Assembly (NCBI GenBank): GCA_030632885.1
Contig: DAOVTW010000003.1
Span: forward strand, 1-64,000
Direction: 5' to 3'
Source of the DNA: JAIOSM01 sp023143455
Lineage (GTDB): Bacteria; Desulfobacterota; Desulfobacteria; Desulfobacterales; Desulfobacteraceae
DNA length: 64,000 nucleotides
A program made the position numbers and the translations under genes. How positions within the stretch are numbered: the first letter of the stretch is position 1; each line of letters begins with the position of its first letter. A model generated the notes under the pieces. That model was not told the DNA's origin and made no database searches. It saw only the letters and a program-made list of their open reading frames with translations. This document shows, in pieces, positions 61,953 through 64,000 of the stretch.

Positions 61953-64000
61953 ATGACACCTCGATTATTATTCATTTTTCTATTAACATTGTTGGTTATT
62001 ACCTTTGCACCTTTGCTATCTACAGCAAAAAATAATAACTCAAACTCAATCCCTCGTACTCTCAAATCTGCGAGCGAGCTTGATTACCCACCATTTTCAG
62101 TGATCAAGAATGATGGAACTGCTGATGGATTTTCAGTAGATCTCTTGAAAGCTGTTACTCATGCAGTAGGGCTTAAAATCAATTTTCAAGTTGGTCCCTG
62201 GGATAAAATTAAGCACAAACTAATAAACAAAGAACTTGATCTTCTTCCGCTTGTATCTTATTCAGCAGAACGAGATAAAGTTTTTGATTTTTCAGCACCG
62301 TACCTGCGTATGCATGGCACTATTTTCATGCGCAAAGGGAATAAAACTATTAGTTCTGAGCTTGACTTAAAGAATAAAGAAGTAATAGTGATGCGAGGCG
62401 GTACTGCCCACGAATATGCAGTTGAAAACAATCTATCTGACAATCTTATATTGACTGAAAGTTTTGAAAAAGCCATAAAATTGCTTTCGGCTGGCAAGCA
62501 TGATGCTGTAATCATTCAACATTTAGTCGGTCATCAGATTATTAAAAAATTAAACATCTCCAACTTAGTAGATATCAATTGTTTTCAAGGGAGCGATTTT
62601 AAACTTACTACTAAACCCTTATCTGAGTTTGAACAAAAATTTTGCTTTGCAGTACAAAAGGGTGATAGTCAATTGTTGGCACTCTTAAACGAAGGTCTTG
62701 CAATTATTACCACTAATGGCACTTACAATACATTATATAATAAATGGTTCGCTCCAATTCTTCCTGCTCCGATAGTCAGTTTTGCAGTGAAGATAAAACA
62801 CATCGCTTTTATCCTTTTACCTGTTATATTTCTTATGGGAATTTTTGGTCTCTGGTATTTGAAAAAAGAAGTTGCCAGAAAAACAGAGTTTTTAGAAAAA
62901 GAAATAAAAGAACGTGAACAGACACAAAAGGCATTAAAAAAGAGTGAAGATAAATTCAAAAGCCTTTTTGAAAAAGCTCCGTTAAACTATCAATCTCTGG
63001 ATGAAAAGGGAAATCTTACTGAAATAAACGAAACCTGGCTTAAAACATTAGGGTATAAAAAACAAAAAGTTTTAGGAAAAAATTTCAGCGAGTTCCTGAT
63101 TCCGGAATGGAAGCAACATTTTTCTGAAAATTTCTCCCAACTCAAGGCAGTGGGAGAAGTCTTTGGTGTTGAATTTGAGATGGTTAAAAAGGATGGCTCT
63201 GCTATTTTAGTTTCCTTTCAGGGTAAAATCGGAGAAAATCAAAATGGTACCTTTAAACAAGCACATTGTGTTTTTCACGATATCACTTCTGAGAAAGCAA
63301 CAGAAGTTTTCCAAAAACTTGAGTTAGAGCTGCATAAAGCAATAGTTGAGATTTCAAAAAAATTAATATCTGACAAGTATGATATAAAAGAAGTCTCGGA
63401 CATATTAATAAAATATGCCAAAAGCCTTACAGAAAGTAGTCATGGTTTTGTTTCATCTGCTGATAACAATACATTTGAAAACCCAGGGTACACCCTTACT
63501 GACATATTTAGTGAACAATGGAAATCAAAAAACATGAGAGTAGCTTTTCCCATTAGAAGAGATGGGAAATATAATATTTTATGGGATTATGGTTTAAATG
63601 CCAGGAAAGCCTTCCTTACAAATAGTCTTGAAAAATACTCGGAGAATAAAGCTCTTTCCAAAGGGCATGTTCCTATTAAAAATTTTATGGCTGTACCAAT
63701 CCTAATGGGAAAATCCTTAATTGGGTTAATCGCTTTAGCCAATTCCAAAAGGAATTATACTGATCATGATCTAAGATCAATAGAACGATTATCAGAAATA
63801 TTTGCTTTAGCTGTACACAGAAAAGAATACGAAACAGAAAAAACAAAATTGGAACAAAACCTTCTTCAGCTTCAAAAGGTTGAAGCCATTGGAACTTTTG
63901 CTGGAGGCATTGCGCACGATTTTAACAATATATTATTCCCAATTATTGGATTTGCTGAAATGCTGGAAGAAGATTTACCAAAAGATAGTCCTCTTCGTGA
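61953..64000 (+). CDS. Sensor histidine kinase with periplasmic SBP, PAS and GAF domains (partial, runs off edge)
   Basis: An open frame runs from the ATG at 61953 to the window end (682 codons) without a stop. It starts with a signal-anchor (residues 1-23), then a bacterial extracellular solute-binding family 3 domain (ELDYPPFSVIKNDGTADGFS, RGGTAHEYAVEN, ending WFAPILP near 270). TM2 is near 282-302. PAS near 333-445 (FEKAPLNYQSLDEKG) is followed by GAF near 460-625 and HisKA with phospho-His in GGIAHDFNNILFP near 652. The ATPase domain lies beyond the edge. It senses a small ligand, perhaps an amino acid. It starts 19 bases after the SLOG fusion. Confidence 0.93.
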   Translation, partial: MTPRLLFIFLLTLLVITFAPLLSTAKNNNSNSIPRTLKSASELDYPPFSVIKNDGTADGFSVDLLKAVTHAVGLKINFQVGPWDKIKHKLINKELDLLPLVSYSAERDKVFDFSAPYLRMHGTIFMRKGNKTISSELDLKNKEVIVMRGGTAHEYAVENNLSDNLILTESFEKAIKLLSAGKHDAVIIQHLVGHQIIKKLNISNLVDINCFQGSDFKLTTKPLSEFEQKFCFAVQKGDSQLLALLNEGLAIITTNGTYNTLYNKWFAPILPAPIVSFAVKIKHIAFILLPVIFLMGIFGLWYLKKEVARKTEFLEKEIKEREQTQKALKKSEDKFKSLFEKAPLNYQSLDEKGNLTEINETWLKTLGYKKQKVLGKNFSEFLIPEWKQHFSENFSQLKAVGEVFGVEFEMVKKDGSAILVSFQGKIGENQNGTFKQAHCVFHDITSEKATEVFQKLELELHKAIVEISKKLISDKYDIKEVSDILIKYAKSLTESSHGFVSSADNNTFENPGYTLTDIFSEQWKSKNMRVAFPIRRDGKYNILWDYGLNARKAFLTNSLEKYSENKALSKGHVPIKNFMAVPILMGKSLIGLIALANSKRNYTDHDLRSIERLSEIFALAVHRKEYETEKTKLEQNLLQLQKVEAIGTFAGGIAHDFNNILFPIIGFAEMLEEDLPKDSPLR

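Overview
AT-rich window that looks like the chromosome of a strictly anaerobic, sulfate-reducer-like Desulfobacterota member, probably Desulfobacteraceae. The pointers are a siroheme decarboxylase subunit of AhbB type (alternative heme pathway), a split archaeal-type glutamate synthase with many Fe-S domains, corrinoid lower-pathway genes, several radical SAM enzymes and large multidomain signalling proteins. The assignment is inference from gene content. I saw no rRNA or tRNA gene, no transposase and no CRISPR array.

Layout. 1-12 kb: tail of an unrecognised gene, a three-gene glutamate synthase (glutaminase domain, Fd-FMN domain, and a GXGXG + GltD + ferredoxin fusion), then carA-carB, a radical SAM gene, an EAL-HDOD protein and an IscU/NifU-type scaffold. 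12.6-17 kb: a minus-strand corrinoid operon (cobU, radical SAM, cobS, cobD, cbiB). 17-20.3 kb: galU, a lytic transglycosylase pair and a solitary DNA methyltransferase. 20.4-24.7 kb: an accessory island with hipB-hipA and a DUF2971 gene, set among two related long hairpins, two copies of a ~130-bp direct repeat and a structured intergenic segment. 24.7-33.9 kb: radical SAM, transketolase, MFS permease, RND efflux pair and a DUF1178 protein. 34-40 kb: a DUF342/FapA protein flanked by a 35-bp direct repeat, a B12-binding radical SAM enzyme, ahbB, a methyltransferase and mtnA. 40-43.3 kb: mtnP and apt, then on the minus strand a cobalamin riboswitch with terminator, a drastically shortened ThiC/BzaF-like ORF and cobT. 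43.4-49.2 kb: a chemoreceptor and an ABC exporter/transglutaminase operon. 49.3-61 kb: a dense phosphorelay region in which four plus-strand kinase/receiver genes converge on a minus-strand operon of a receiver protein and two giant receiver-FapA fusions. 61-64 kb: an HTH-SLOG fusion and the start of a periplasmic-sensor PAS-GAF histidine kinase that runs off the edge.

How the genes fit together. The GOGAT and carAB genes share glutamine chemistry and lie head to tail. The cob genes, cobT and the B12 riboswitch form the nucleotide-loop half of cobamide synthesis. mtnA, mtnP and apt recycle methylthioadenosine and adenine. The 49-61 kb block looks like one signalling network whose outputs are FapA-type beta-helix proteins, one of which has lost its phosphoacceptor Asp. 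Main items for a second look: the receiver-FapA cluster, the mini-ThiC under B12 control, the repeat-bounded hipBA/DUF2971 island, the single-gene insertion at 34-36 kb, and the HTH-SLOG fusion.
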